From: Arenibaculum pallidiluteum
GTDB lineage: Bacteria; Pseudomonadota; Alphaproteobacteria; Azospirillales; Azospirillaceae
DNA length: 64,000 nt
Assembly: GCF_017355985.1 (NCBI RefSeq)
Contig: NZ_JAFIQU010000005.1
Location: 1 to 64,000 of the forward strand
Direction of reading: 5' to 3'
Below are positions 52,052 through 61,861 of this stretch, in pieces; position 1 is the stretch's first letter; the number at the start of each line of letters is the position of its first letter. The position numbers were made by a program, and so were the translations under genes. The notes below the pieces were generated by a model. That model saw nothing but the letters and a program-made list of their open reading frames with translations. It did no database searches and was not told the origin of the DNA.

Positions 52052-53077
52052 TCAGGCCGCGGGCGCTTCGGCCGGCGGCTGATCGGCCGCAGTCCGGTCC
52101 GCGGCCGGCGGGACCGGGGCGGCCTGCCCGCAGGAGGGCACGACAGGAGGCCCAGCGGGAGATCCAGCGGGCTCTCCGGCGTTCCGGCGCGCGGTCACCT
52201 CGACCGAGACCGTCATGCCGAGATAGTCCGACGGCGCGCCGAACCAGGTCCCGGCAAGCGGGATGGCTTGGGACGGATCGCGCGTTACCGCGACGCGGAT
52301 CAGGTGCTGGCTGCCGACGATGCCGTTGGTGGGGTCGAACTCGACCCAGCCGGCGCCCGGCAGATAGACCTGGACCCAGGCATGCGTCGCGCCCGCGCCC
52401 ACCGTGTCGGCGGCCGCGCCGTCGACCGCTGGATCGTAGAGGTACCCGCTGACGAACCGCGCGGCGAAGCCAAGGCTGCGCACCGCCTCCATCATCAGCA
52501 GTGCGAAGTCCCGGCACGTCCCCGATCCGAGCTGCAGCGTCTCGACCGGCGTCTGCGTTCCCTCGGCCTCGCGGGCGACATAGGTGAAGCCATCCTTGAT
52601 GCCGAGTGTCATGCGCGCGAGGAGCTGCGCCGTATCGATCAGGCCGCCCTCGGAGGTCCCGTCCGGGACGACGAACTGCTTGGCCCAGGCATCGACCCTG
52701 TGGTCGGGGTCGGGATAGTGCCGCTCCAGCGTCCGGGCAAGGTCCGGGACCTCCTCGGCCGAGTAGCTGAAGGGGTAGGTGCGGGCGTAGGGCTCGATGG
52801 GGAAATCGGGCCGCTCGGGCGGGAACAGCTCGATCTCGACCGTGCTGACGATCTCCAGCCTCGTTGTCTCCACGTCGAAGCAGACGATTGCGACCGAGTT
52901 GCCGAAGACGTCGTGGAGCCACCGGATGGCGGTGGCAGGCGGCGTGATGGTGAGGCCCGTTCCGATCAGGCGCAGGTCATGGCTGTCGTGGGGCCGGAAC
53001 ATCAGCCGGTGGTCGCCCAGCCGCACCGGCTTCGCGTAGCTGTAGGTGGTGGCGTGGCGCACTGAAAGTCGCGTCAT
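52052..53077 (-). CDS. transglutaminase-like protein (copy A)
   Basis: A 341-residue protein with an N-terminal transglutaminase-associated beta domain (RLSVRHATTYSYAKPVRLGD) and a transglutaminase-like core. The triad is Cys in GSGTCRDFALLMM, His in THAWVQVYLPGAGW and Asp in FDPTNG. A Pro/Ala-rich tail of about 50 residues follows. There is no signal peptide, so it is likely cytoplasmic. It is one of three such genes in the last 12 kb and lies opposite to the DUF2126/ATP-grasp operon. The start at MTRLSVRH is chosen; the frame is open 29 codons upstream. Confidence 0.87.
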   Translation of the reverse strand: MTRLSVRHATTYSYAKPVRLGDHRLMFRPHDSHDLRLIGTGLTITPPATAIRWLHDVFGNSVAIVCFDVETTRLEIVSTVEIELFPPERPDFPIEPYARTYPFSYSAEEVPDLARTLERHYPDPDHRVDAWAKQFVVPDGTSEGGLIDTAQLLARMTLGIKDGFTYVAREAEGTQTPVETLQLGSGTCRDFALLMMEAVRSLGFAARFVSGYLYDPAVDGAAADTVGAGATHAWVQVYLPGAGWVEFDPTNGIVGSQHLIRVAVTRDPSQAIPLAGTWFGAPSDYLGMTVSVEVTARRNAGEPAGSPAGPPVVPSCGQAAPVPPAADRTAADQPPAEAPAA

Positions 53078-53160
53078 GACGATCCCCGCATCGGCCCGCA
53101 TCGGTCCAGGGCGGCGTTCGGGCCGGGGCGGCCCAATAACGCCTCGTGCTGCGCCATTGT

Positions 53161-54354
53161 TCATGGCCTCGCCGGTGACGTGGACGGCCGGTCCCGTCCG
53201 GTGCCGGGACCCGTCAGGCTGCGCAGGATCTCCGCTTCCGCCTCACGGTACGGCCGTCCGTCCGGACGCAGCACGTCGTGGAACCAGAGCGGCGGATCGC
53301 CGGTGCCATAGGGCCTCTGCCAGGAATCCCAAGGCAGGTAGGTCTGCGTCCGTCCGGCGACGAACCCCCAGTTCATGACGCCGACCCGCTCGCGCCGCGC
53401 GATCGGCAGGATGGTCTCGAACGTGCTTCCCGTCGGACGCGCCATGTATTCCGTGCAGATCAGCGGGCGGCCAAGCCGGCGGAGCTGCCGGATGCGCTCC
53501 TCGAACTCCGCCGCAGGGCCGTAGTTGTGGAAGGTCACAACGTCCGAGCGGTCGAGCTGGATGCGCCGGACCGGAGTGAGAAGCTCGTCCCTGGACCAGT
53601 CTCCCACCCAGACCCCGCTCGTCAGCGGCTGGGCCGGAGCGGCCCGCCGGGCCCAGTCGAAGGCGAGGGGAAGCAGGCGGAGGACATGCTCCACCTTGTC
53701 CGGCGGCTCGGACGGTCCGTAGCTGCTGTCGTTGGTGTTGTCGGGCTCGTTCCAGACATCCCAGCCCAGCACGCGCGGATCCTCGCGGAACGCTCCGACG
53801 ATCCCCGTGACATAGGTCTCGAGGCGCGGGACCTGGCCGGGATCGGCCAGCGCCGCCGCCCCAGGGCCCTGGACCCAGGCGGAGTTGTGCACGCCCGGCC
53901 TCGGCGGGCGCTGCGGGCCCGGCCGCGGGAAAGGGTCCCAGCAGGAATCGAACAGCACGAACAGCGTGCGGATGCCGTGCCGGGCCGCGATGGCGAGATA
54001 GGTATCGACCCGGCCACGGAATCCGTCGGGATCCTGCCAGAGCAGGTCGTGCAGGAACACGCGCATCGTGTTCATGCCCAGGGAGGCGGCCCAGCCCAGC
54101 TCGGTATCGATTCGCGCGGGATCGAAGGTTCCGGCCTGCCACATCTCCAGCGCGTTGGCGGCGCTGGCCGGCACGTAGTTGGCGCCGACCAGCCAGGGCT
54201 GCGCGGCGGCCCATTCCAGCGCCGCGGCTTCGGTCCAGCCGGCGCCCGGGCCGGCAGCCCAGGCAGGCGTGAACGGCGCCCGGCCAGCAGACGCCATCGC
54301 GAGGCCGCCAAGGCCCGCGACGCGCAGAAAGCCGCGCCGGTCCAGCCCCCTCAT
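53161..54354 (-). CDS. Tat-exported cellulase-like (GH5-type) glycoside hydrolase
   Basis: A 397-residue (beta/alpha)8 hydrolase with a twin-arginine signal (LDRRGFLRVAGLGGLAMA). The acid/base Glu is in GWDVWNEPDNTND and the nucleophile Glu in PLICTEYMARP. It also has VGANYVPASAANALEMW near the N-terminus, common in bacterial GH5/GH-A mannanase- or cellulase-like proteins. It should act on beta-glycans in the periplasm. It overlaps the upstream end of the transglutaminase region. No transporter for its products is near. Substrate is not readable. Confidence 0.85.
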   Translation of the reverse strand: MRGLDRRGFLRVAGLGGLAMASAGRAPFTPAWAAGPGAGWTEAAALEWAAAQPWLVGANYVPASAANALEMWQAGTFDPARIDTELGWAASLGMNTMRVFLHDLLWQDPDGFRGRVDTYLAIAARHGIRTLFVLFDSCWDPFPRPGPQRPPRPGVHNSAWVQGPGAAALADPGQVPRLETYVTGIVGAFREDPRVLGWDVWNEPDNTNDSSYGPSEPPDKVEHVLRLLPLAFDWARRAAPAQPLTSGVWVGDWSRDELLTPVRRIQLDRSDVVTFHNYGPAAEFEERIRQLRRLGRPLICTEYMARPTGSTFETILPIARRERVGVMNWGFVAGRTQTYLPWDSWQRPYGTGDPPLWFHDVLRPDGRPYREAEAEILRSLTGPGTGRDRPSTSPARP

Positions 54355-54489
54355 GGACCGATTCTCCAATGGGGATGCCGATGGGGCTGCGGCGCCGGCA
54401 TGACCTCGCACGTAATTGTTCCCATGGCGTCGCCGGCGTCCAATCCCCCTCGTCAGACACGTCCAACAACCCACGAGAGGGAAGACGTC

Positions 54490-54888
54490 ATGTCCATCGT
54501 CATTTCTCCCCTGCTGCGCAAGGCCCTGATCGCCGACGCCTTCCTCAGCGGCGTGGCGGCGCTCCTACTGGTCGCGGGCGGCGCCGTACTAGGTCCCGTC
54601 ATGGCGCTGCCGGCCGGGCTGCTGGCGGGGGCAGGGCTGCTGCTCGTCCCCTATGCGGGCGCGCTCGTGCTGGCTGCCCGGCGGGACGTGCTTCCGCGGG
54701 CGCTGGTGCTCGGGGTGGTGATGCTGAACGCCGTGTGGGTCGTCGCCAGCCTTCTGCTCCTTGTGGCGGGCCCGGTCGCGCCGAACGCGCTCGGCATCGC
54801 CTTCGTCCTGCTCCAGGCGCTGGCGGTCGCGGTCTTCGCCGAGATGCAGGCCATCGGCCTTCGCCGCTCGGCGCCGGCCGTCGCCTGA
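54490..54888 (+). CDS. small four-helix membrane protein
   Basis: A 132-residue inner-membrane protein with four hydrophobic helices (ADAFLSGVAALLLVAGGAVL, then about residues 38-60, 72-95 and 100-122). It has short charged ends (LLRKALI, GLRRSAPAVA). I do not recognise a named family with certainty. The ATG follows GAGAGGGAAG. It precedes an XRE-type regulator by 95 bases and could be under its control. Confidence 0.75.
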   Translation: MSIVISPLLRKALIADAFLSGVAALLLVAGGAVLGPVMALPAGLLAGAGLLLVPYAGALVLAARRDVLPRALVLGVVMLNAVWVVASLLLLVAGPVAPNALGIAFVLLQALAVAVFAEMQAIGLRRSAPAVA

Positions 54889-54983
54889 TCGCCGTCGGCC
54901 GTTCCGCCCGCTGGCCGGCCCGCGCGGGCGGAACGGGTCCGGTGCTAGGATCCGCCGACCACGCATTCCCAGGGAGTACATCA

Positions 54984-55799
54984 GTGTCAGAAGCCCCGTC
55001 GGAAGCCCAGGCTGCACTCGGCGATCTCCTGCGCAGCTGGCGCCAGCGCCGCGGACTCAGCCAGCTCGACCTCGCCTGCGAGGCGGAGGTGTCGACCCGC
55101 CACATCAGCTTCATGGAGACCGGCCGGTCGGTTCCCAGCCGGCCCATGCTGATGCGCCTCGCCGAGCGTCTCGAGGTGCCGCTGCGCGAGCGGAACCGGC
55201 TCCTGGTCGCGGCCGGCTACGCGCCGGTCTACCGCGAGCGGCGTCTCGACGATCCTGCGCTCCAGGCGGCGCGCAAGGCAGTCGACCTCGTGCTGGCAGG
55301 CCACGAGCCGTATCCAGCCCTGGCGGTCGACCGCCACTGGACCCTCGTGACCGCCAACCGCGCGGTCGCGCCGTTGCTGGCCGGCACCGCGGCCGAGCTA
55401 CTGGCGCCGCCGGTCAACGTACTGCGCCTGAGCCTGCATCCCGCCGGGCTGGCGCCGCGCATCCGGAACCTCCGGCAGTGGCGCGATCACGTGCTGGCGC
55501 GCCTGTCCCGTCAGGTCGACGTCAGCGCCGATCCGGTGCTGTCGGCGCTGCACGACGAGCTCGCGACCTATCCCGTGCCGGTCTCCAGGGTCCCACCCGT
55601 CCGGTCCGCGGAAGATCCCTCGGCCGAGGTCGTGGTGCCGCTGCGGCTGCAGACTGAGGCGGGGCTGCTCAGCCTGTTCAGCACCACGACCGTCTTCGGA
55701 ACCGCGGTCGACATCACGCTTTCCGAGCTCGCCATCGAGGCCTTCTTCCCGGCCGATCCCGAGACCGCCGCGATCCTCCGCCGCCTGATGGAGTCGTGA
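54984..55799 (+). CDS. XRE family regulator with MmyB-like ligand domain
   Basis: A 271-residue regulator with an N-terminal helix-turn-helix (about 12-70; LSQLDLACEAEVSTRHISFM) and a C-terminal MmyB-like, PAS-fold ligand domain (about 100-265; WTLVTANRAVAPLLAG). Such proteins often control a neighbouring enzyme and may bind fatty acids. The GTG start follows AGGGAG. A palindrome just after the stop could be its operator for the following operon. Its target is not proved. Confidence 0.87.
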   Translation: MSEAPSEAQAALGDLLRSWRQRRGLSQLDLACEAEVSTRHISFMETGRSVPSRPMLMRLAERLEVPLRERNRLLVAAGYAPVYRERRLDDPALQAARKAVDLVLAGHEPYPALAVDRHWTLVTANRAVAPLLAGTAAELLAPPVNVLRLSLHPAGLAPRIRNLRQWRDHVLARLSRQVDVSADPVLSALHDELATYPVPVSRVPPVRSAEDPSAEVVVPLRLQTEAGLLSLFSTTTVFGTAVDITLSELAIEAFFPADPETAAILRRLMES

Positions 55800-55827
55800 G
55801 CGACCGGCGAAATGGTGGTGGCCGGCC

Positions 55828-55858
55828 GCGCGAATAGGCACATGCCCAGGATTCGCGC
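55828..55858. promoter_or_regulatory. inverted repeat before the DUF2126 gene
   Basis: GCGCGAAT and ATTCGCGC (8 bases each, perfect) flank a 15-base spacer that itself contains GGC-ACAT-GCC. It lies between the XRE-type gene and the DUF2126 gene. It may be an operator of the next operon or a terminator of the regulator gene. Confidence 0.4.
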
Positions 55859-55973
55859 TATATGACGCGGCTGCCGCTCCGGTTTCCGCCGGCCGCTCCC
55901 TCGGCCCGGGCCATGGCGGCGCTTTTGCATGGGCAGACCGCCGCCTTCCAGAGCCGCAGATCCGGGACCCGGT

Positions 55974-58900
55974 ATGAGCATCCACGTCGCGCTGACCCAC
56001 AAGACCGTCTATCGCTACGACCGCCCGGTGGTTCTGTCGCCCCAGGTGGTGCGCCTGCGACCGGCGGCGCATTCGCGCACCCCGATCCTGTCGTACTCCC
56101 TGACGGTCGAGCCAGAGACCCACTTCATCAACTGGCAGCAGGACCCCCAGGGCAACTACCTGGCGCGGCTGGTCTTTCCCGAACGCACGCAGCTCTTCTC
56201 GGTGACGGTCGACCTTGTCGCCGACATGACGGTGATCAACCCCTTCGACTTCTTCCTGGAGCCCGAGGCCGAGACCTTCCCCTTCAGCTACGACCCCGCG
56301 CTGGCGCACGAGCTCGCGCCCTACCTGCTGCGCGATGCCGACGCCGGACCCGCCTTCGCCGACTATCTCGCCGGAATCGATCGCACGCCGCGCCAGACCG
56401 TCGACTTCCTGGTGGCGCTGAACCGCGACCTCCAGCAGGCGATCGGCTACACGATCCGGCTGGAGCCCGGCGTGCAGAGCTGCGAGGAGACGCTGACCCG
56501 GCGCAGCGGCTCCTGCCGCGACAGCGCCTGGCTGCTGGTCCAGCTCCTGCGGCACCTGGGCTTGGCGGCGCGCTTCGCCTCGGGCTACCTGATCCAGCTC
56601 GTCCCCGACGTGAAGCCGCTGGAGGGGCCGGCCGGTCCGGCCGCCGACTTCACCGACCTGCACGCCTGGGCGGAGGTGTACCTGCCGGGGGCGGGGTGGA
56701 TCGGCCTCGATCCGACCTCGGGGCTCCTGACCGGCGAGGGGCACATCCCGCTGGCCTGCTCGCCGGACCCGTCCAGCGCGGCGCCCGTCACCGGCGCCGT
56801 CGAGAAGTGCGAGGTGCTCTTCGACCACGAGATGCGCGTCACGCGGATCCACGAGAGCCCGCGCGTCACCAAGCCTTATTCCGAGGAGCAGTGGCGCGCC
56901 ATCGACGCGCTGGGCCACGAGATCGACCGGCGGCTGGGAGCCGGCGACGTGCGGCTGACCATGGGCGGCGAGCCGACCTTCGTATCCGTCGACGACATGG
57001 ACGGCGCAGAATGGAACACCGCCGCGCTGGGCCCGACGAAGCGCGCCCGGGCGGCCGACCTGCTGTCCCGCCTGCGCGACCGCTTCGCGCCCGGGGCGCT
57101 GGCGACATTCGGCCAGGGCAAGTGGTATCCCGGCGAGCAGCTTCCGCGCTGGGCCTTCGCGCTCTACTGGCGGCGCGACGGCGTGCCGGTCTGGCGAGAT
57201 CCCTCCCTAATCGCGGAGGAGGGCGTCGACCACCGCCCGACGGCCGAGGATGCCGGGCGTTTCGCCCAGGCCCTGGCCCAGCGGCTGGAGATCGATCCCG
57301 ACTTCGCGAAGCCGGCCTGGGAGGATCCCGTCCACTACATCCTGCGCGAGCAGGCGCTCCCGCTCAATGTCGACCCGCTCGATTCCAAGCTCGACGACCC
57401 GGAAGAGCGCGCGCGGCTGGCCCGCGTCTTCTCCCGCGGGCTCAGCACCGTCACCGGCTATGCGCTGCCGCTGCAGCGTTGGAACACGCGCGATGAACGG
57501 CGCTGGGTGACGGGGCCATGGCCCCTGCGGCGCGAGCGCATGTACCTGCTGCCGGGCGATTCCCCCATGGGCTTCCGCCTGCCGCTGCCGGCGCTGCCCT
57601 GGATTCCCGCGGCGGAGTTCCCGCACGTGGTCCCCGCCGACCCGTTCGGCGAGCTGCCGCCGCTGCCGGACCCGGACGCGCAGGGCCAGCCCTACAGGCG
57701 CGGCGCGCCCGCACCCGTCTCGGGCGCTCCGCAGGAGCAGCGCGGCGGCGCGGTCCTGGCGCCCGAGGAGACGCGGCGCGGACTCGTCTCGGACGGCGTG
57801 CGCACCGCGCTGTGCGTCGAGCCGCGCGAAGGCCGCCTCTGCGTCTTCATGCCGCCGGTCGAGCGGATCGACGACTATCTCGAGCTCGTCGCAGCGGTCG
57901 AGGACACGGCGCGCGCGCTCGGGACGCCGATCCATGTGGAGGGCTACCCGCCGCCCTACGACCCGCGCATCAACGTCATCAAGGTGACGCCGGACCCTGG
58001 CGTGGTCGAGGTGAACGTCCATCCGGCCGGCTCGTGGGAGGAGCTCCAGGACATCACCTGCGGACTCTATTCCGAGGCGCACCAGGCGCGGCTCGGGACC
58101 GAGAAGTTCATGCTGGACGGGCGCCACACCGGCACGGGCGGCGGCAACCACATCGTGGTGGGAGGCGCCACGCCCCCGGACAGCCCTTTCCTGCGCCGGC
58201 CCGACCTGCTGGCGAGCCTGATCCGCTATTGGCAGAACCACCCGTCGCTGTCCTACGCCTTCTCGGGCCTGTTCATCGGGCCGACCAGCCAGGCTCCCCG
58301 GGTGGACGCGGCGCGCGACGATTCGCTTTACGAGCTCGACATCGCGCTGCGCCAGATCACACCCGGGGCCGGCGACGTGCCGCCGTGGCTGGTGGACCGG
58401 GTCCTGCGCAACGTGCTGATCGACGTGACCGGCAACACGCACCGCACCGAGATCTGCATCGACAAGCTCTACTCGCCCGACGGGCCCACTGGACGCCTGG
58501 GCCTCGTCGAGTTCCGGGCCTTCGAGATGCCGCCCCACGACCGCATGAGCCTAGCGCAGCAGCTCCTGCTGCGCGGGCTGATCGCGCGCTTCTGGGACGA
58601 GCCCTACCGCAACCCGCTGGTGCGCTGGGGGCACATGCTGCGCGACCGCTTCATGCTGCCCCACTTCGTGGCGCAGGACCTGGCCGACGTGATGGCCGAC
58701 ATGCGCCGTGCGGGCTTCGCCTTCGACGAATCGTGGTTCGCTCCGCACCTGGAGTTCCGCTTCCCCCGCATCGGCGGGATCGAGCGCGATGGGGTGGTGC
58801 TGGAGCTGCGCCAAGCGCTGGAGCCCTGGCACGTCATGGGCGAGGAGCCCGGCGCCGGAGGCACGGTCCGCTACGTCGACAGCTCGGTCGAGCGGCTTCA

Positions 58901-59300
58901 GGTCAAGGTCTCCAACATGGTGGGCGAGCGGCACTGGATCGCCTGCAACGGGCAGCGCGTGCCGCTGCATCCGACGGGCACGCCGGGCGAATTCGTGGCC
59001 GGCGTCCGGTACCGCGCCTGGCAGCCGGCCTCCGCCCTGCACCCGACCATCGCGCCCCACGACCCGCTGGTGTTCGACGTGGTGGACGGCTGGTCCCGGC
59101 GCTCCATCGGCGGGTGCACATATCACGTCGCACATCCCGGCGGCCGGAACTACGAGACCTTCCCCGTCAATGGCTTCGAGGCCGAGGCGCGGCGCCGGGC
59201 GCGCTTCTTCGACCACGGCCACAGCGCGGGGCCGCTCGGTTCCGGCGAGGTGCTGCGCAATCCCGACTTTCCGCTGTGCCTGGACCTGCGTCTGTTCTAG
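55974..59300 (+). CDS. DUF2126 protein with N-terminal transglutaminase domain
   Basis: A 1108-residue protein. Residues 1-290 form a transglutaminase-like domain with its beta N-domain (VALTHKTVYRYDRPVVLSPQ) and triad Cys in RRSGSCRDSAWLL, His in LHAWAEVYLPGAGW and Asp in LDPTSG. The rest is DUF2126, including LTMGGEPTFVSVDD, FGQGKWYPGEQLPRWAF, TGGGNHIVVGGA and LIDVTGNTHRTEICID. DUF2126 resembles the glutamine-synthetase/ATP-grasp-associated proteins of peptide-ligase clusters. It begins a three-gene operon with the ATP-grasp/alpha-E fusion 38 bases on and a third transglutaminase. It probably makes or hydrolyses an isopeptide or amide; the substrate is not known. Confidence 0.9.
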   Translation: MSIHVALTHKTVYRYDRPVVLSPQVVRLRPAAHSRTPILSYSLTVEPETHFINWQQDPQGNYLARLVFPERTQLFSVTVDLVADMTVINPFDFFLEPEAETFPFSYDPALAHELAPYLLRDADAGPAFADYLAGIDRTPRQTVDFLVALNRDLQQAIGYTIRLEPGVQSCEETLTRRSGSCRDSAWLLVQLLRHLGLAARFASGYLIQLVPDVKPLEGPAGPAADFTDLHAWAEVYLPGAGWIGLDPTSGLLTGEGHIPLACSPDPSSAAPVTGAVEKCEVLFDHEMRVTRIHESPRVTKPYSEEQWRAIDALGHEIDRRLGAGDVRLTMGGEPTFVSVDDMDGAEWNTAALGPTKRARAADLLSRLRDRFAPGALATFGQGKWYPGEQLPRWAFALYWRRDGVPVWRDPSLIAEEGVDHRPTAEDAGRFAQALAQRLEIDPDFAKPAWEDPVHYILREQALPLNVDPLDSKLDDPEERARLARVFSRGLSTVTGYALPLQRWNTRDERRWVTGPWPLRRERMYLLPGDSPMGFRLPLPALPWIPAAEFPHVVPADPFGELPPLPDPDAQGQPYRRGAPAPVSGAPQEQRGGAVLAPEETRRGLVSDGVRTALCVEPREGRLCVFMPPVERIDDYLELVAAVEDTARALGTPIHVEGYPPPYDPRINVIKVTPDPGVVEVNVHPAGSWEELQDITCGLYSEAHQARLGTEKFMLDGRHTGTGGGNHIVVGGATPPDSPFLRRPDLLASLIRYWQNHPSLSYAFSGLFIGPTSQAPRVDAARDDSLYELDIALRQITPGAGDVPPWLVDRVLRNVLIDVTGNTHRTEICIDKLYSPDGPTGRLGLVEFRAFEMPPHDRMSLAQQLLLRGLIARFWDEPYRNPLVRWGHMLRDRFMLPHFVAQDLADVMADMRRAGFAFDESWFAPHLEFRFPRIGGIERDGVVLELRQALEPWHVMGEEPGAGGTVRYVDSSVERLQVKVSNMVGERHWIACNGQRVPLHPTGTPGEFVAGVRYRAWQPASALHPTIAPHDPLVFDVVDGWSRRSIGGCTYHVAHPGGRNYETFPVNGFEAEARRRARFFDHGHSAGPLGSGEVLRNPDFPLCLDLRLF

Positions 59301-59338
59301 CCTGAAGGGATTAGGGTTCCCAGGGCGGCGGAAGGGCA

Positions 59339-61861
59339 GTGGATCTGGACCTGGCAGCCGCGAAGTCCGGCTCGATGGACGGCGCCTACGACGAGTGGAA
59401 GGTCGGTCCGGATGCGACACGGCCCCATTGGCGCGTGCTCGATGGCATGCTGTCGGGGCCTGCGGCCGACATCGCGCGGCGGCGCGAGCGTGCGCAGGGC
59501 CTGCTGCGTGAGACCGGGGTGACCGTCCACCTGCTGGGCGATCCCGCGGGCATCGACCGGCCGTGGCAGCTCGATCCCGTTCCCGTGCCCATAGCCGCAT
59601 CGGAATGGGCCGGCATCGCGGCCGGCCTGGTGCAGCGTGCGCGCCTGCTGAACGCGCTGCTAGCCGACCTCTACGGCCCCCGCACGACGCTGGAGGAGGA
59701 GCTGCTGCCGCCGGCGGTCGTCCTCGGCCATCCCGGATATCTCAGGGCCTGTCGTGGCATCCGGCCCGCGGGCGGACCCTTCCTCGGTATCTACGCGGCC
59801 GACCTGGCGCGCGGTCCGGACGGGCGGTGGCAGGTCATCGCGGATCGGACCGGGGCGCCGGCCGGCCTCGGCTACGCGCTGGAGAACCGGCAGGCCGTGG
59901 CCCGCGTACTCCACGACGAGTTCCGCGCCAGCCCGGTCGAGCCGCTGCTGCCCTTCCTGCAGGCACTGCGGGACCTGCTCGGCCGGATGTCTCCGGTCCG
60001 GCACGAGGCGCCCAGGGTCGTCCTGCTGACACCGGGCCCTTGGCACGAGACCTATTTCGAGCACGCCTACCTGTCCCGCCATCTCGGCTGCACACTGGTC
60101 GAGAGCGAGGACCTGACCATGCGGGACGAGCGTCTGTTCCTGAAGACGCTGGATGGGCTGAAGCCCGTCGACGTCGTCCTGCGCCACATCCCTGGTCCGG
60201 CCGTCGATCCCATCGAGCTGAACGCTGACACGCGCGTCGGCGTGGCCGGGCTCGTCCAGGCGGCGCGCGCGGGCTCGGTCGCCCTGCTGAACGCGCTGGG
60301 CAGCGGCGTGCTCCAGGCGCCTGCGCTGGCGCCGTTCCTTCCCGTGCTCGGACGGCGCCTGCTCGGCGAAGAGCTGCTGCTGCCCTCGGCCGACAGCTGG
60401 TGGTGCGGGGACGAGCAGGCCGCCCGGCATGCGCTGGCGCAGCCCCGCGGACTGATCTTCCGCTCGTCCTACGATCCCTTCGATCCCGGCGTCGACGGGG
60501 ACACGCTCGACGGCGAGCGGCTTAAGGCCCTGGCGGCGCAGATCGAGGATAGGCCCCATGCCTTCGTCGCCCAGCGGCGGCCGATGCCCTCGTTGGTCCC
60601 CGTCGCCCGCGAGGACGGGAGCCTCGTCTCGCGGCCGGTGGTGCTGCGCGCCTTCCTGGTCGCCAAGGATGGCGGCTACGTGGTGATGCCGGGCGGCCTG
60701 GCGCGGTTCCGGGACGACGCGGTGGCGCCTGCCGGACCCGTGAGCGAGATGCAGGGTGTCGCCGGCGGCAGCAAGGACGTCTGGGTCCTGGCCGAGCGGC
60801 AGGCGGCGGCGGCTGCCCCGGTCCGCACGCCGGCGCCGCCGGTCACGCCGACCCGCGGCGGCCGCGACCTACCGAGCCGCGTCGCTGACAACCTCTACTG
60901 GCTCGGGCGCTACATCGAGCGCTGCGAGGACATCACGCGCATGCTGCGCGTCGCCTTCGCCAGCGCCGAGAGCGGCATCCAGGCGGGCGCCGTGGACGTG
61001 GCCGCAATCCCGCTCCTGTGCCGCCCGCTCGGCCTGCCGCCGGCTGCCGGAACCGCCGGGACGGCCGAGACGCTGGCCCAGCTGGCGCGCCACCATTTCG
61101 ACCCCGCGAAGCCGGCAGGGCTGCGCGGCACGGTCGACCGGGTGCAGCGCGCCGCCGCCGCCGTCCGCGACCGCCTGTCGATCGACACCTGGCGCATCCT
61201 CCAGCATCTCGGGGCCAAGGTCTCGGCCCTGACGCCGGCGCATGCCGGAGATTTCGGCGACATCCAGGCGCGGCTCGACGCGGTGCTGCTTTCGCTGGAT
61301 GCCGCGAGCGGCCTCGCCATGGAGAACATGACCCGCGGCCTCGGCTGGCGGTTCTTCGATACAGGCCGCCGCATCGAGCGCGCGCAGCACGTGATCGATC
61401 TGCTGGCCGGCGCCACGGACGGCGACGAGGCCGAGATGGGGCCGGTCCTGGACCTGCTGCTCTCGGTCCTCGACAGCGTCATGACCTATCGGGCGCGCTA
61501 TCTCTCGGCGCCCCAGTACCTGCCGGTGCTCGACCTGCTGCTGTGCGACGAGACCAATCCCCGCTCGCTGGCCTACCAGTTCATGGTGCTGGCCGAGCAT
61601 GTGGAGAACATGGTCGCCTTCCGCGACACGGCGAGGCCGCGGCCGGAGCAGCGGCTGATGATCTTCCTCGCCGGCACGGTGCGCACCGCCGACGTGGAGG
61701 TGCTGGCGCGCGCGGCCGAGGACGGCGGGCGCTACCAGCTGTCCGAGCTGCTGGAGGTCTTCCGCTCAAGGATCTGGGAGCTGTCCGAGGTGATCACCCG
61801 GGAATACTTCACGCTGGCAGGACGGCGGGCGACGCCCTGGAGGCATGCGAGCTTGCCGTGA
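59339..61861 (+). CDS. circularly permuted ATP-grasp / alpha-E fusion protein
   Basis: A 840-residue fusion of two proteins usually encoded separately. Residues about 15-480 are a circularly permuted ATP-grasp (DUF404/DUF407-type): GVTVHLLGDPAG, PVLGRRLLGEELLLPS and YDPFDPGVDGDTL. After a Pro-rich linker (about 480-505), the alpha-E domain runs from LPSRVADNLYWLGRYIERCE to the end. The ATP-grasp part should activate a carboxylate with ATP to form an amide; the alpha-E part is all-helical and often travels with it. The GTG start follows GGAAGGG. The stop overlaps the next gene by GTGA. Confidence 0.9.
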   Translation: MDLDLAAAKSGSMDGAYDEWKVGPDATRPHWRVLDGMLSGPAADIARRRERAQGLLRETGVTVHLLGDPAGIDRPWQLDPVPVPIAASEWAGIAAGLVQRARLLNALLADLYGPRTTLEEELLPPAVVLGHPGYLRACRGIRPAGGPFLGIYAADLARGPDGRWQVIADRTGAPAGLGYALENRQAVARVLHDEFRASPVEPLLPFLQALRDLLGRMSPVRHEAPRVVLLTPGPWHETYFEHAYLSRHLGCTLVESEDLTMRDERLFLKTLDGLKPVDVVLRHIPGPAVDPIELNADTRVGVAGLVQAARAGSVALLNALGSGVLQAPALAPFLPVLGRRLLGEELLLPSADSWWCGDEQAARHALAQPRGLIFRSSYDPFDPGVDGDTLDGERLKALAAQIEDRPHAFVAQRRPMPSLVPVAREDGSLVSRPVVLRAFLVAKDGGYVVMPGGLARFRDDAVAPAGPVSEMQGVAGGSKDVWVLAERQAAAAAPVRTPAPPVTPTRGGRDLPSRVADNLYWLGRYIERCEDITRMLRVAFASAESGIQAGAVDVAAIPLLCRPLGLPPAAGTAGTAETLAQLARHHFDPAKPAGLRGTVDRVQRAAAAVRDRLSIDTWRILQHLGAKVSALTPAHAGDFGDIQARLDAVLLSLDAASGLAMENMTRGLGWRFFDTGRRIERAQHVIDLLAGATDGDEAEMGPVLDLLLSVLDSVMTYRARYLSAPQYLPVLDLLLCDETNPRSLAYQFMVLAEHVENMVAFRDTARPRPEQRLMIFLAGTVRTADVEVLARAAEDGGRYQLSELLEVFRSRIWELSEVITREYFTLAGRRATPWRHASLP

